6,822 bases of DNA from Nitrospirota bacterium (lineage in GTDB: Bacteria > Nitrospirota > Thermodesulfovibrionia > Thermodesulfovibrionales > JdFR-85): contig JAADHP010000030.1 in NCBI GenBank assembly GCA_013151785.1, forward strand, positions 1-6,822, given 5' to 3'. Below are positions 1 through 5,730 of the stretch, one piece after another. Made by a program: the position numbers and the translations under genes. The notes under the pieces were generated by a model. The model was not told the origin of the DNA. It did not search any database and worked only from the letters and a program-made list of their open reading frames with translations. The first letter of the stretch is position 1; each line of letters starts with the position of its first letter.

Positions 1-483
1 ATGAAAGAAGAAAAGAAGGAGGAAAAAAAGGAGGAAAAGAAGGAACAATCTCCTCAGAGTTTTCTTGAAGAGTTTTACAGAAACTATATTTCTGGAGTCT
101 TTGTTGGTGTGGCTAATGCCCAGGAGGCTGATATAAATGTTACAACACCGGCTATCAGGGCATTGAAGGCATCCATGAAACAAAGGGCAGATAAACTGTT
201 TCCTTATCTTAACAGGGGCAATGTAGGGCTAACCAACGATGGTCTTCTTGCAATCAGATCCACAAAAGGACTGAGCCTGAAACAGAGGGCAGAGTTGAAA
301 AGACTGGTCAAGGCTGAGAATGCTGACAGGAATGCCCTCTATCTTGAGATAGCAAAGGCCAATAACATAAGCCCTGATAAAGTAGACGAGATTAAGAGGA
401 TATTTGCAAAGAGCTGGATTAAGGAGGCAAAGAAAGGATGGTGGATACAGGCACCTGATGGAAGCTGGCTTCGGAAAAAGTAG
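1..483 (+). CDS. YdbL family (DUF1318) protein, probably 5'-truncated by the window edge
   Basis: The C-terminal ~110 residues look like the YdbL/DUF1318 family, small envelope proteins of unclear biochemical role (in E. coli ydbL lies beside ynbE and ydbH). Seen here are an ADINVTTPAIRALKASMKQR segment, a central SLKQRAELKRLV helix, the NADRNALYLEIAKANN stretch, and a Trp-rich end (W147, W148, W156). The first 15 residues are a Lys/Glu repeat. A weakly hydrophobic stretch then ends in GVFVGVANAQ, which resembles a signal-peptidase site but is preceded by no proper signal peptide. From memory of the family, longer homologues start with a lipoprotein signal and a linker before this point. The ATG at position 1 is therefore probably an internal Met or an edge effect, and the frame is open to the window start. 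No partner gene of the YdbL system is visible. Family assignment is fairly sure; the true start is unknown. Confidence 0.75.
   Translation: MKEEKKEEKKEEKKEQSPQSFLEEFYRNYISGVFVGVANAQEADINVTTPAIRALKASMKQRADKLFPYLNRGNVGLTNDGLLAIRSTKGLSLKQRAELKRLVKAENADRNALYLEIAKANNISPDKVDEIKRIFAKSWIKEAKKGWWIQAPDGSWLRKK
4..45 (+). repeat. Purine-only coding repeat (KEEK units)
   Basis: Codons 2-15 of the YdbL-like gene are almost wholly AAG/AAA/GAG/GAA and encode about three and a half tandem Lys-Glu-Glu-Lys units. The plus strand is purine-only here. It reads as a charged linker of low complexity, and such tracts can vary in length by slippage. Confidence 0.7.
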
Positions 484-498
484 CCAGGAAAAACAGCC

Positions 499-527
499 TT
501 GCAAAGCAGTATGAAAAGTGATATATT
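499..527 (+). promoter_or_regulatory. Candidate sigma-70-type promoter for the 77-residue gene
   Basis: TTGCAA (499-504, 4/6 to the -35 consensus) is separated by exactly 17 nt from TATATT (522-527, 5/6 to the -10 consensus). Transcription would start near 534, just before the AGAGGT that could serve as ribosome site for the gene at 551. It lies in the 67-nt gap after the YdbL-like gene. Pattern match only. Confidence 0.35.
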
Positions 528-550
528 GAAATAAGAGGTAATGAGGAGGA

Positions 551-784
551 ATGGCGGATTTGGTTTTAAAAGAAACACTGGAGGGGCAGATGGAACAGGG
601 TGGGTTGAAAAATTATAGCCCCGAGATCATTAAGCAGGCACTTGATGAGCTTTTAAGGGATAAACGATACCATGTTGCCTCTCCAAGCAAAAAGTATGAG
701 ATGCTAATTAGAAAGTGTAGAGTGTTGAACGATATAAACAAAAAGATAACAAAGAGTAAAGACAGGGATGTAAAAGGCAATTAA
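551..784 (+). CDS. Small charged protein of unknown function (77 aa)
   Basis: I do not recognise this protein. It is soluble and highly charged, with no signal peptide or membrane segment. It has a probable helical middle (SPEIIKQALDELLRDKRYHV, residues 24-43) and a very basic C-terminal third rich in Lys and Arg. One Cys lies near residue 57. The start is uncertain. A strong GGAGGA directly abuts the ATG at 551, too close to serve it, so either AGAGGT at 534-539 serves this ATG or translation begins at the in-frame TTG at 560, about 10 nt after the AGGAGG. The frame closes just upstream (TGA at 542). It lies 10 nt before hslO, so the two could be co-transcribed. The clear ribosome-site environment and the fit between neighbours support a real gene. 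Confidence 0.6.
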   Translation: MADLVLKETLEGQMEQGGLKNYSPEIIKQALDELLRDKRYHVASPSKKYEMLIRKCRVLNDINKKITKSKDRDVKGN

Positions 785-787
785 AAT
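759..787 (+). promoter_or_regulatory. Candidate promoter directly before hslO
   Basis: AAGACA (759-764, 4/6) and TAAAAT (782-787, 5/6) are 17 nt apart. The -10 element ends 7 nt before the hslO ATG, so transcription would begin at or next to the start codon. No Shine-Dalgarno sequence is present at the usual distance. It overlaps the end of the preceding gene. Weak evidence alone, but the same arrangement recurs at 1675 and 5719. Confidence 0.3.
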
Positions 788-794
788 TCATTCC

Positions 795-1655
795 ATGGAT
801 GAACTTGTCAAGGGTATTTTAAAGGATGATCCAATTCTGATTGTTTCCATTGATGATACTGAAACGGTTGAGTATGCAAGGAAAATACATGATACCTATC
901 CAACTGCTACTGCAGCCCTTGGCAGGGTAATAACGGCAGCGCTCTTACTCTCCTTTAATCTAAAGGAAAAACAGAAGGTCATGATCCAGATAAGAGGCGA
1001 GGGACCTTTGAGGGAGGTTGTTGCAGAGGCTGATTGGCTCAGCAGGATAAGAGGATATGTAAAAAGGCCTCATATACATCTTGGTCTGAAGGAGGGAAAG
1101 CTTGATGTGGGCAGGGCTATCGGAAAAGGAATGCTCTATGTAACAAAGGATCTGGGACTGAAAGAACCCTACCATAGTGGTGTGCCCCTGCAGACAGGAG
1201 AGATAGGTGATGACCTTGCGTATTATCTGTTAAAGTCAGAACAGATCCCTTCTGCTGTTTCAGTAGGTGTATTTGTGGATACTGACAATTCAGTGAAGGC
1301 AAGCGGAGGCTTCATGGTTCAGGTATTACCTGGTGTTCGAGATGAAACCATAGATTATATAGAGAAGCGGATGGAAGATATCCCTCCTGTTACATCAATG
1401 ATTCTTGATGGATATACACCGGAGAAAATTCTGAGGGAGGTTGCAGGCAGGGAAGTGGAGATACTTGAGAGAAGAAGGCCTGAGTATTACTGTCCATGTA
1501 CAAAGGACAGGGTTCTTGATTCCATAGCAGCACTTGGAAGGTCTGATATTGAAGAGCTTGTAGATAAGGGAGATGATCTTGATGTACAGTGCTGGTTTTG
1601 TAAGAAGAACTACAGGGTGTCACAGGAAGAATTAAAATCTCTACTTAAAGACTAA
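795..1655 (+). CDS. hslO: Redox-regulated molecular chaperone Hsp33
   Basis: Hsp33 is a cytosolic holdase that is inactive while its four cysteines bind zinc and is switched on by oxidative unfolding, protecting proteins from aggregation. At 286 residues the protein has normal family length. The N-terminal domain carries the signature HDTYPTATAALGR (32-44), followed by MIQIRGEGPLREVV and RGYVKRPHI. The C-terminal redox switch is complete: C233-P-C235 and C266-W-F-C269, the expected CxC and CxxC about 30 residues apart. The ATG at 795 is the only reasonable start, since the frame is closed by TAA at 771-773. There is no good ribosome site before it. It lies 10 nt after a small unknown gene and 31 nt before another. 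A chaperone sensing oxidants fits an organism with oxygen-sensitive iron-sulfur enzymes such as those encoded to the right, though no direct link is shown. Confidence 0.96.
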   Translation: MDELVKGILKDDPILIVSIDDTETVEYARKIHDTYPTATAALGRVITAALLLSFNLKEKQKVMIQIRGEGPLREVVAEADWLSRIRGYVKRPHIHLGLKEGKLDVGRAIGKGMLYVTKDLGLKEPYHSGVPLQTGEIGDDLAYYLLKSEQIPSAVSVGVFVDTDNSVKASGGFMVQVLPGVRDETIDYIEKRMEDIPPVTSMILDGYTPEKILREVAGREVEILERRRPEYYCPCTKDRVLDSIAALGRSDIEELVDKGDDLDVQCWFCKKNYRVSQEELKSLLKD

Positions 1656-1674
1656 GAATACAACTTTAATATGG

Positions 1675-1680
1675 TAAAAT
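1675..1680 (+). promoter_or_regulatory. Possible -10 element (TAAAAT) 6 nt before the 211-aa gene
   Basis: TAAAAT lies 6 nt upstream of the ATG at 1687, in the 31-nt gap after hslO. No convincing -35 partner is present (CTAAGA at 17 nt spacing matches 3/6), and no Shine-Dalgarno sequence is seen. It is listed because the spacing equals that before vapB. Confidence 0.2.
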
Positions 1681-1686
1681 ATCTTT

Positions 1687-2322
1687 ATGGCAGAACTTGG
1701 AAAGATCGAAAGACCAACCGTAGAAAGCTTCCAGGGCAAGAAAAAGCTCTATACCGTACCGAACATCTATCAATTAAAGGAGTTCCCTGATGATTTGAAG
1801 AAACTGATTGACAGATACTGGCAGGAGGTGGAGGAGCAACTCCTGAGACTTGAATCAGCAGGGAAGATAAGTAAAATCTTTTGTGAAAATGTCTACAGTG
1901 AAAATGAAAAGGGACTCAAGATCCTCAGGAAGACAAATGAAAAGGCCCATGAACTGGTTCAGAAAAAGCTTGATGAGGGGGCAAGGCTTCTTTCCCTTGA
2001 GGACAGATCATTATATGCTAAATATCTTGACTGGAGAAATTGTCTTGCCATAGTTCAGACAGAAGAGGTCTTCCAGAGGGTCTTCGATGCATTCCAGGAG
2101 GTCTTTCAAAAGAGGATTGAGCATTTTAAGGCATTTATTGAAAACAGTCTATCAGAGGGTGAGGCGGGATTATTGATTATTTCTGATGAGGAGAGAGTGA
2201 AAATACAGTTCCCTTCATCCATAGAGGTCTTCCTTGTTACCCCACCTTCTTACGATGACATTATAAGATGGTTCAGGGATAACAGGGAAAAACTTTCTCT
2301 CAGACCGGATCAGAGTTCGTAG
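1687..2322 (+). CDS. Conserved-looking cytosolic protein of unknown function (211 aa)
   Basis: I do not recognise a named family. The sequence is soluble and largely helical, with no signal peptide or membrane segment. Residues ~30-65 (LKKLIDRYWQEVEEQLLRLE onward) and ~80-150 are amphipathic and could form helical bundles or coiled coils. The C-terminal part is more mixed, with a short beta-like stretch (VKIQFPSSIEVFLVTPPSYD) followed by DDIIRWFRDNRE. Two or three scattered Cys do not make a metal site, and no catalytic motif is apparent. The start at 1687 lacks a Shine-Dalgarno sequence. The stop at 2320-2322 lies inside the 3' end of the opposing fmdB-like gene, giving a 13-nt convergent overlap. 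From general memory, proteins of this shape occur without function in anaerobic bacteria; this has not been verified. Confidence 0.8.
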   Translation: MAELGKIERPTVESFQGKKKLYTVPNIYQLKEFPDDLKKLIDRYWQEVEEQLLRLESAGKISKIFCENVYSENEKGLKILRKTNEKAHELVQKKLDEGARLLSLEDRSLYAKYLDWRNCLAIVQTEEVFQRVFDAFQEVFQKRIEHFKAFIENSLSEGEAGLLIISDEERVKIQFPSSIEVFLVTPPSYDDIIRWFRDNREKLSLRPDQSS

Positions 2323-2798
2323 AGTGTATCATCAACCTGGGGTGATGATTTTTTCTTCCTTAACCTTGTTTTTATACTGGAGATGATGTCCTCTTCACTA
2401 TCAAACATATCTCCCATTTCCTCTTCAATGGCCTCGGGGTCTTCACCTGCCTCCATTCTGCTTAATGCCTCCTGCCATTTATCTCCAAGATTCAGGCCTG
2501 TCATCTCTGTAAGCTTACGCATAAGACGGGCAGCATCACGGGGATTGTTTTCATCTATATTTGCTACCTCTCTTTCCAGATAGGCCATAGCCTCACCAAG
2601 CCTGGACTCGTCGATATCAATACCAAGTTCATCATCGCCTTCCTCTCTTCCTTTAATGGTGTTGAATCGGGAGACAATCCGTTTCAGTTTTATTTTTTTG
2701 CATCTCGGACAGAGGGGTATCTTATCTGTGTTCACCCTGCGTGAGAAGAAGTTGAATATGGTATTGCAATCACTACAATAAAATTCATATATTGGCAT
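2310..2798 (-). CDS. FmdB-family zinc-ribbon protein with long acidic C-terminal extension
   Basis: The N-terminus MPIYEFYCSDC plus a second CPRC knuckle (C8, C11, C30, C33) is the classic FmdB/CxxC zinc-ribbon domain, named after a putative regulator of the formylmethanofuran dehydrogenase operon in Methylophilus. The biochemical role of most members is unknown. Members are commonly about 70-110 residues. This one is 162, extended by an acidic helical region (residues ~53-150) containing NPRDAARLMRKLTEMTGLNL and RMEAGEDPEAIEEEMGDMF. The end is basic and then polar. The start is well fixed by AAGGAGGG 7 nt upstream. It is the second gene of a minus-strand pair, 14 nt after the HEAT-repeat gene, and its ribosome site touches that gene's stop codon, so the two are probably translationally coupled. 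The 3' end overlaps the convergent 211-residue gene. Confidence 0.85.
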   Translation of the reverse strand: MPIYEFYCSDCNTIFNFFSRRVNTDKIPLCPRCKKIKLKRIVSRFNTIKGREEGDDELGIDIDESRLGEAMAYLEREVANIDENNPRDAARLMRKLTEMTGLNLGDKWQEALSRMEAGEDPEAIEEEMGDMFDSEEDIISSIKTRLRKKKSSPQVDDTLYEL

Positions 2799-2805
2799 GG
2801 CCTGA

Positions 2806-2813
2806 CCCTCCTT
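2806..2813 (-). promoter_or_regulatory. Ribosome binding site of the fmdB-like gene
   Basis: On the minus strand AAGGAGGG lies 7 nt before the ATG. It touches the last base of the TAA stop of the upstream HEAT-repeat gene. It fixes the start codon and points to coupled translation of the pair. Confidence 0.8.
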
Positions 2814-3196
2814 TATAGAATCTCTCTCACCACCTCGGCTACCTGGGGAGATGGGTCGTTAAGGAGCGGCCTGAGCCTTTCAAGGCTCTCAGACTCACCG
2901 ATAATGCCTATCAGATAGGCAGCATCTCCCCTTACGGTAGGGTTGTTATCCTCCAACAGAGGAAGAAGTGAAGGTATTGCCAGTGCTACCTCATCGGGTC
3001 GTATCGCTTTTAGTTCCTCTATAAGGGCAGTGGTGCCAATTCTCACCCTTATTCTTTCATCCTTAATAAGATCACCTACAAAACAATAAAGAGTGTTATC
3101 GTACTTAAACATATCAATAATATTTTCAAGAAATCCTTTGTTCATATAATCGGCAATCATCTGTAACAGTTGTTTGTTTACTGAAAAACTGGTCAT
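2813..3196 (-). CDS. Small HEAT-repeat protein
   Basis: This 127-residue cytosolic protein carries alpha-helical HEAT-like repeats, a scaffold usually used for protein-protein contacts. The clearest unit is NNPTVRGDAAYLIGIIGE (residues 84-101), with the typical P-x-V-R-x-x-A-A-x-x-L-G pattern. It is followed by LERLRPLLNDPSPQVAEVVR and preceded by weaker repeats at ~43-82 (DLIKDERIRVRIGTTALIEE and IPSLLPLLED). No catalytic motif is seen, so it is more likely a binding module than a phycobilin-type lyase. A longer reading from a GTG at 3211 would give 132 residues. That GTG lies beside the GGAGGA, which is 7 nt from the ATG at 3196, so the ATG is preferred. It is the first gene of a pair with the fmdB-like gene. 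The partner is unknown; FmdB-like protein is the obvious candidate. Confidence 0.8.
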   Translation of the reverse strand: MTSFSVNKQLLQMIADYMNKGFLENIIDMFKYDNTLYCFVGDLIKDERIRVRIGTTALIEELKAIRPDEVALAIPSLLPLLEDNNPTVRGDAAYLIGIIGESESLERLRPLLNDPSPQVAEVVREIL

Positions 3197-3203
3197 GAAC
3201 ATT

Positions 3204-3209
3204 TCCTCC
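3204..3209 (-). promoter_or_regulatory. Ribosome binding site deciding the HEAT-repeat gene start
   Basis: GGAGGA on the minus strand lies 7 nt before the ATG at 3196 and directly after the first base of an in-frame GTG. It therefore argues for the ATG and against the GTG as start. Confidence 0.7.
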
Positions 3210-3235
3210 ACAGTGATAATTATAAATTATATAAT

Positions 3236-3264
3236 ATGAAAGGTGTTTTTATCAGCCCTGTCAA
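3236..3264 (-). promoter_or_regulatory. Candidate promoter for the HEAT-repeat/fmdB pair
   Basis: On the minus strand a perfect TTGACA (-35, 3264-3259) is followed after 17 nt by TTTCAT (-10, 3241-3236, 4/6). A transcript would start near 3229, about 33 nt before the ATG, leaving room for the GGAGGA. AT-rich sequence follows. Confidence 0.45.
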
Positions 3265-3298
3265 AAGGATTAAAAATTTTTATAGCATCTTCAGATAA

Positions 3299-3375
3299 TT
3301 GACTGTCTTATTTTCTTATTGTTAAAGTTAATGACACTCTGTTGTTCCAATATAAAACATAATTAAAGATATAAT
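3299..3375 (+). promoter_or_regulatory. Candidate promoter elements for the nuoEF-type operon
   Basis: TTGACT (3299-3304, 5/6) is 18 nt from TAAAGT (3323-3328, 4/6), which would leave a ~70-nt leader. A perfect TATAAT at 3370-3375 would give a leader of about 25 nt containing the G-rich ribosome site, but has no good -35 at 16-18 nt and might need an activator. It cannot be decided from sequence which is used. Confidence 0.3.
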
Positions 3376-3406
3376 TTTCCAAATCTTAGTCACTAAGGGG
3401 GGTTGT

Positions 3407-3868
3407 TTGCAGGAGACACTGCAGAGGATACTTGAGGAGTATCGTCAGAATGAAGGCAATCTGATAACTATATTGCAGAGCCTTGAGGCTGCCTTTGGTT
3501 ATATACCCGAAGATGCCGTAAACTGGTTTTCCGAGCAACTTGATATCCCACCAGCCAAGTTTTTTGGTGTTGCTACCTTTTATGCACAGTTTCATTTAAA
3601 GCCAAGGGGAAGAAACATAATAACCGCATGTTGTGGCACTGCATGTCATGTGAAGGGTGCTGAGAGAATTATAAACAGTCTTACAAGGGAACTCCAGATT
3701 CCCTCTGGCGAGGACACCACAGAGGATAAGGAGTTCACGGTGGAGAAGGTCAATTGCGTGGGTGCCTGTAGTATTGCACCTGTTGTAATTATAAATAAAG
3801 AAGTACATGGTAAAATGACCCCTGAAAGACTGATGAAAGAGCTTAAAAGGTTGAAAAAAGGGAAATAA
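3407..3868 (+). CDS. NuoE-like [2Fe-2S] thioredoxin-fold subunit of an NAD(H)-linked enzyme complex
   Basis: This is the 24-kDa-type subunit (NuoE; HydC/HndA in bifurcating hydrogenases), which binds one [2Fe-2S] cluster near the flavin subunit and relays or tunes electron flow. Visible are the N-terminal helical domain with AAFGYIPEDAVNWFSEQL, then VATFYAQFHL (55-64). The four cluster cysteines are C75 and C80 (ACCGTACHVKGA) and C117 and C121 (NCVGACSIAPVV). C76 is an additional Cys inside the first motif. At 153 residues the length is normal. The start is TTG at 3407, read from the G-rich AAGGGGGGT just upstream; no ATG or GTG fits. The gene ends 5 nt before the NuoF-like gene, so they are certainly one operon. 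Because the NuoF partner carries extra ferredoxin domains and no complex I membrane genes are seen, a soluble hydrogenase or formate dehydrogenase is more likely than complex I. Confidence 0.92.
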   Translation: MQETLQRILEEYRQNEGNLITILQSLEAAFGYIPEDAVNWFSEQLDIPPAKFFGVATFYAQFHLKPRGRNIITACCGTACHVKGAERIINSLTRELQIPSGEDTTEDKEFTVEKVNCVGACSIAPVVIINKEVHGKMTPERLMKELKRLKKGK

Positions 3869-3873
3869 CAGGG

Positions 3874-5652
3874 ATGGATAAGAATATCGAGATCAAAATA
3901 TGTATGGGTACAGGCGGTATGGCTGCCGGGGGCAAGGAGGTGATGGCTGCCTTTCAGCAGAGTCTTAATGAGGCAGGTATTAAGGCTGCTGTAAGTGAGA
4001 ACTGTTCAGTGCATCAGGTGGGGTGCAGGGGGTTCTGTGCAAGAGACGTACTGGTTGATGTTGTTATCAATGGAGAAAAGACCACTTATCAATATATAAA
4101 ACCAGACATGGTGGAACGGATTGTCAAGGAGCATATTGTTGGTGGTGAGGCAGTCCAGGACTGGACTGTTAAGGAGGATTATCATACCTTCCACGAGAAA
4201 CAGATCAAGGTGGTGCTTGCTGACTGTGGTGAGGTGGACCCTGAGGATATTGATTCCTACATTAGCAGAGAAGGCTATGAGGCTTTGAAAAAGGTTCTCA
4301 GCGGGATGACCCCTGAAAAGGTTATAAGCAGTATTGAGGCCTCTGGTCTCAGAGGCCGTGGCGGTGCAGGATTCCCAACTGGTGTTAAGTGGGATTTCGC
4401 AAGAAGGGCACCTGGCGACGTGAAATACATTATATGTAATGCTGACGAGGGTGATCCCGGGGCCTTTATGGACAGGTCCATTATAGAGGGCAACCCCCAT
4501 GCTGTAATAGAGGGTATGATTATCGGAGCCTATGCCATTGGTGCCATGCAGGGCTATGTCTATATCAGGGCTGAGTATCCCCTCGCAGTGGAGAGATTGA
4601 AGATCGCCCTTGAGCAGGCACGCCAGAGGGGATACCTTGGTAAAAACATCCTTGAAAGTGGTTTTGATTTTGATATAAAGATTAAGCTTGGTGCAGGGGC
4701 CTTTGTATGTGGTGAGGAGACTGCCCTGATTGCCTCAATAGAGGGCAAACGTGGTATGCCAAGGCCAAAGCCACCATTTCCTGCCCAGAAGGGTCTATGG
4801 GGTAAACCCACTGTTATTAATAATGTGGAGACCCTTGCAAATGTTCCACCTATCATCCGTAATGGTGCCCTGTGGTTTGCACGGTTCGGTACAGAAAAGA
4901 GCAAAGGCACGAAGGTCTTTGCTCTTACAGGTAAGGTAAAGAACACGGGTCTGATAGAGGTTCCCATGGGTATAAGTCTGCGGGAGATTATATACGACAT
5001 TGGTGGTGGTATTGAAGGTGAAAGGAAACTGAAGGCTGTTCAGACAGGTGGCCCCTCGGGTGGTTGTATTCCAGCTGAATACATAGATATCCCTGTTGAT
5101 TATGAATCCCTTGCCAGAATGGGTTCCATTGTTGGTTCTGGTGGAATGGTGGTGATGGATGAGACAGACTGTATGGTGAATATAGCAAAATACTTTCTGG
5201 AGTTTACACAGGCTGAATCCTGTGGGAAGTGCGTGCCCTGCCGTATAGGTACAAAGCGGCTCCTTGAGATTCTCAGCCGTATAACAGATGGAAGGGGCAG
5301 ACCTGGTGATATTGACCTGCTTATTACACTCAGTGAGGATGTGAAAGCAGGTTCGCTTTGTGGGCTTGGACAGACTGCACCCAATCCAGTGCTGAGCACA
5401 ATAAGATACTTCCGCGATGAGTATGAGGCACACATTTATGACAAACGCTGTCCAGCAGGGGTTTGTAAGAACCTGCTCACCTATACAATAATCGAGGAGT
5501 TCTGCAAGGGCTGCACCATGTGTGCACGTGTCTGTCCAGCAGGTGCGATTGTAGGTGAGAAGAAACAGCCCCACAGGATAGTTCAGGAGATATGTATAAA
5601 GTGTGGCGCCTGCTTTGAGACCTGTAAATTTAAGGCAATAAAAAAGGGATGA
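3874..5652 (+). CDS. NuoF-like FMN/NADH-binding subunit with extra iron-sulfur domains (HydB/HndC/FdhB type)
   Basis: This 592-residue flavoprotein is the NAD(H)-reacting subunit of soluble electron-transfer complexes. Domains in order: an N-terminal thioredoxin-like ferredoxin domain (1-~90; C10, C44, C51, C55); the FMN-binding GRGGAGFPTGVKW (161-173); NADEGDPGAFMDR (189-201); the NADH-site GAGAFVCGEETA (273-284); the N3-type [4Fe-4S] site CGKCVPC (C450, C453, C456) with C496 in LCGLG; then CPAGVC (526-531) and two ferredoxin motifs, C544/C547/C550/C554 and C574/C577/C580/C584. Complex I NuoF lacks both the N-terminal and C-terminal additions, which typify electron-bifurcating hydrogenases and NAD(P)-linked formate dehydrogenases. 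The first Cys pair is altered: CMGTGG has Gly15 where many relatives have the second Cys, while C44 is extra. Start is ATG, 5 nt after the NuoE-like stop. Subunit type is sure; the substrate of the complex is not. Confidence 0.95.
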   Translation: MDKNIEIKICMGTGGMAAGGKEVMAAFQQSLNEAGIKAAVSENCSVHQVGCRGFCARDVLVDVVINGEKTTYQYIKPDMVERIVKEHIVGGEAVQDWTVKEDYHTFHEKQIKVVLADCGEVDPEDIDSYISREGYEALKKVLSGMTPEKVISSIEASGLRGRGGAGFPTGVKWDFARRAPGDVKYIICNADEGDPGAFMDRSIIEGNPHAVIEGMIIGAYAIGAMQGYVYIRAEYPLAVERLKIALEQARQRGYLGKNILESGFDFDIKIKLGAGAFVCGEETALIASIEGKRGMPRPKPPFPAQKGLWGKPTVINNVETLANVPPIIRNGALWFARFGTEKSKGTKVFALTGKVKNTGLIEVPMGISLREIIYDIGGGIEGERKLKAVQTGGPSGGCIPAEYIDIPVDYESLARMGSIVGSGGMVVMDETDCMVNIAKYFLEFTQAESCGKCVPCRIGTKRLLEILSRITDGRGRPGDIDLLITLSEDVKAGSLCGLGQTAPNPVLSTIRYFRDEYEAHIYDKRCPAGVCKNLLTYTIIEEFCKGCTMCARVCPAGAIVGEKKQPHRIVQEICIKCGACFETCKFKAIKKG

Positions 5653-5668
5653 GGAAGATTGGCCTGGG

Positions 5669-5712
5669 ATATTCAGTATTGGAATATAATCTGGTTGATT
5701 ACGGAATATAAT
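5669..5712. promoter_or_regulatory. Candidate VapB operator: repeated GAATAT elements
   Basis: Within the 78-nt gap before vapB, ATATTC (5669-5674) and GAATAT (5682-5687) form an inverted repeat with a 7-nt spacer. A 10-nt direct repeat GGAATATAAT occurs at 5681-5690 and 5703-5712, 22 nt apart, about two helical turns. Ribbon-helix-helix antitoxins commonly bind such short repeats to repress their own operon. Binding here is inferred only. Confidence 0.4.
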
Positions 5713-5724
5713 TTAAACTAAAAT
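5695..5724 (+). promoter_or_regulatory. Candidate vapB promoter, positioned for a leaderless mRNA
   Basis: TTGATT (5695-5700, 4/6) is 18 nt from TAAAAT (5719-5724, 5/6). The expected start of transcription, about 7 nt after the -10, falls on the vapB ATG at 5731, and no Shine-Dalgarno sequence is present. The second GGAATATAAT repeat lies between the two elements, where a bound repressor would block polymerase. Confidence 0.35.
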
Positions 5725-5730
5725 AGAATC

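Larger units (their letters stand above)
3197..3406. other. AT-rich divergent intergenic region between the HEAT-repeat gene and the nuoE-like gene
   Basis: About 210 nt without a gene separate two divergent operons. It holds the minus-strand promoter candidate above and the plus-strand candidates TTGACT-18 nt-TAAAGT (3299-3328) and a perfect TATAAT (3370-3375). It also has a 12-nt palindrome TAAAAATTTTTA (3271-3282) about midway. No terminator, RNA gene or riboswitch-like fold was recognised. Confidence 0.6.

Noticed and set aside
2323..2583. Plus-strand frame of 66 codons (2383-2583) opposite the fmdB-like gene.
   Set aside because: Low-complexity Ser-rich translation with no ribosome site, antisense to a well-supported zinc-ribbon gene.
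3197..3211. Alternative GTG start at 3211 for the HEAT-repeat protein.
   Set aside because: The GTG directly adjoins the GGAGGA sequence itself, which is well spaced for the ATG at 3196.
3271..3282. TAAAAATTTTTA palindrome as a terminator or operator.
   Set aside because: No GC-rich stem or loop, so it is not an intrinsic terminator. A/T palindromes are expected by chance in this AT-rich gap.
4006..5574. Several minus-strand open frames (up to 259 codons) across the NuoF-like gene.
   Set aside because: They lie fully within a gene of certain identity, have no family features or ribosome sites, and are composition shadows of the coding strand.
5649..5711. A 20-codon ORF whose ATG overlaps the NuoF-like stop (ATGA), preceded by AAAAGGG, in the gap before vapB.
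   Set aside because: Too short to judge, not recognisable, and it overlaps the repeat/operator region. It could be a chance frame or a remnant of a former downstream start, with nothing to tell them apart.
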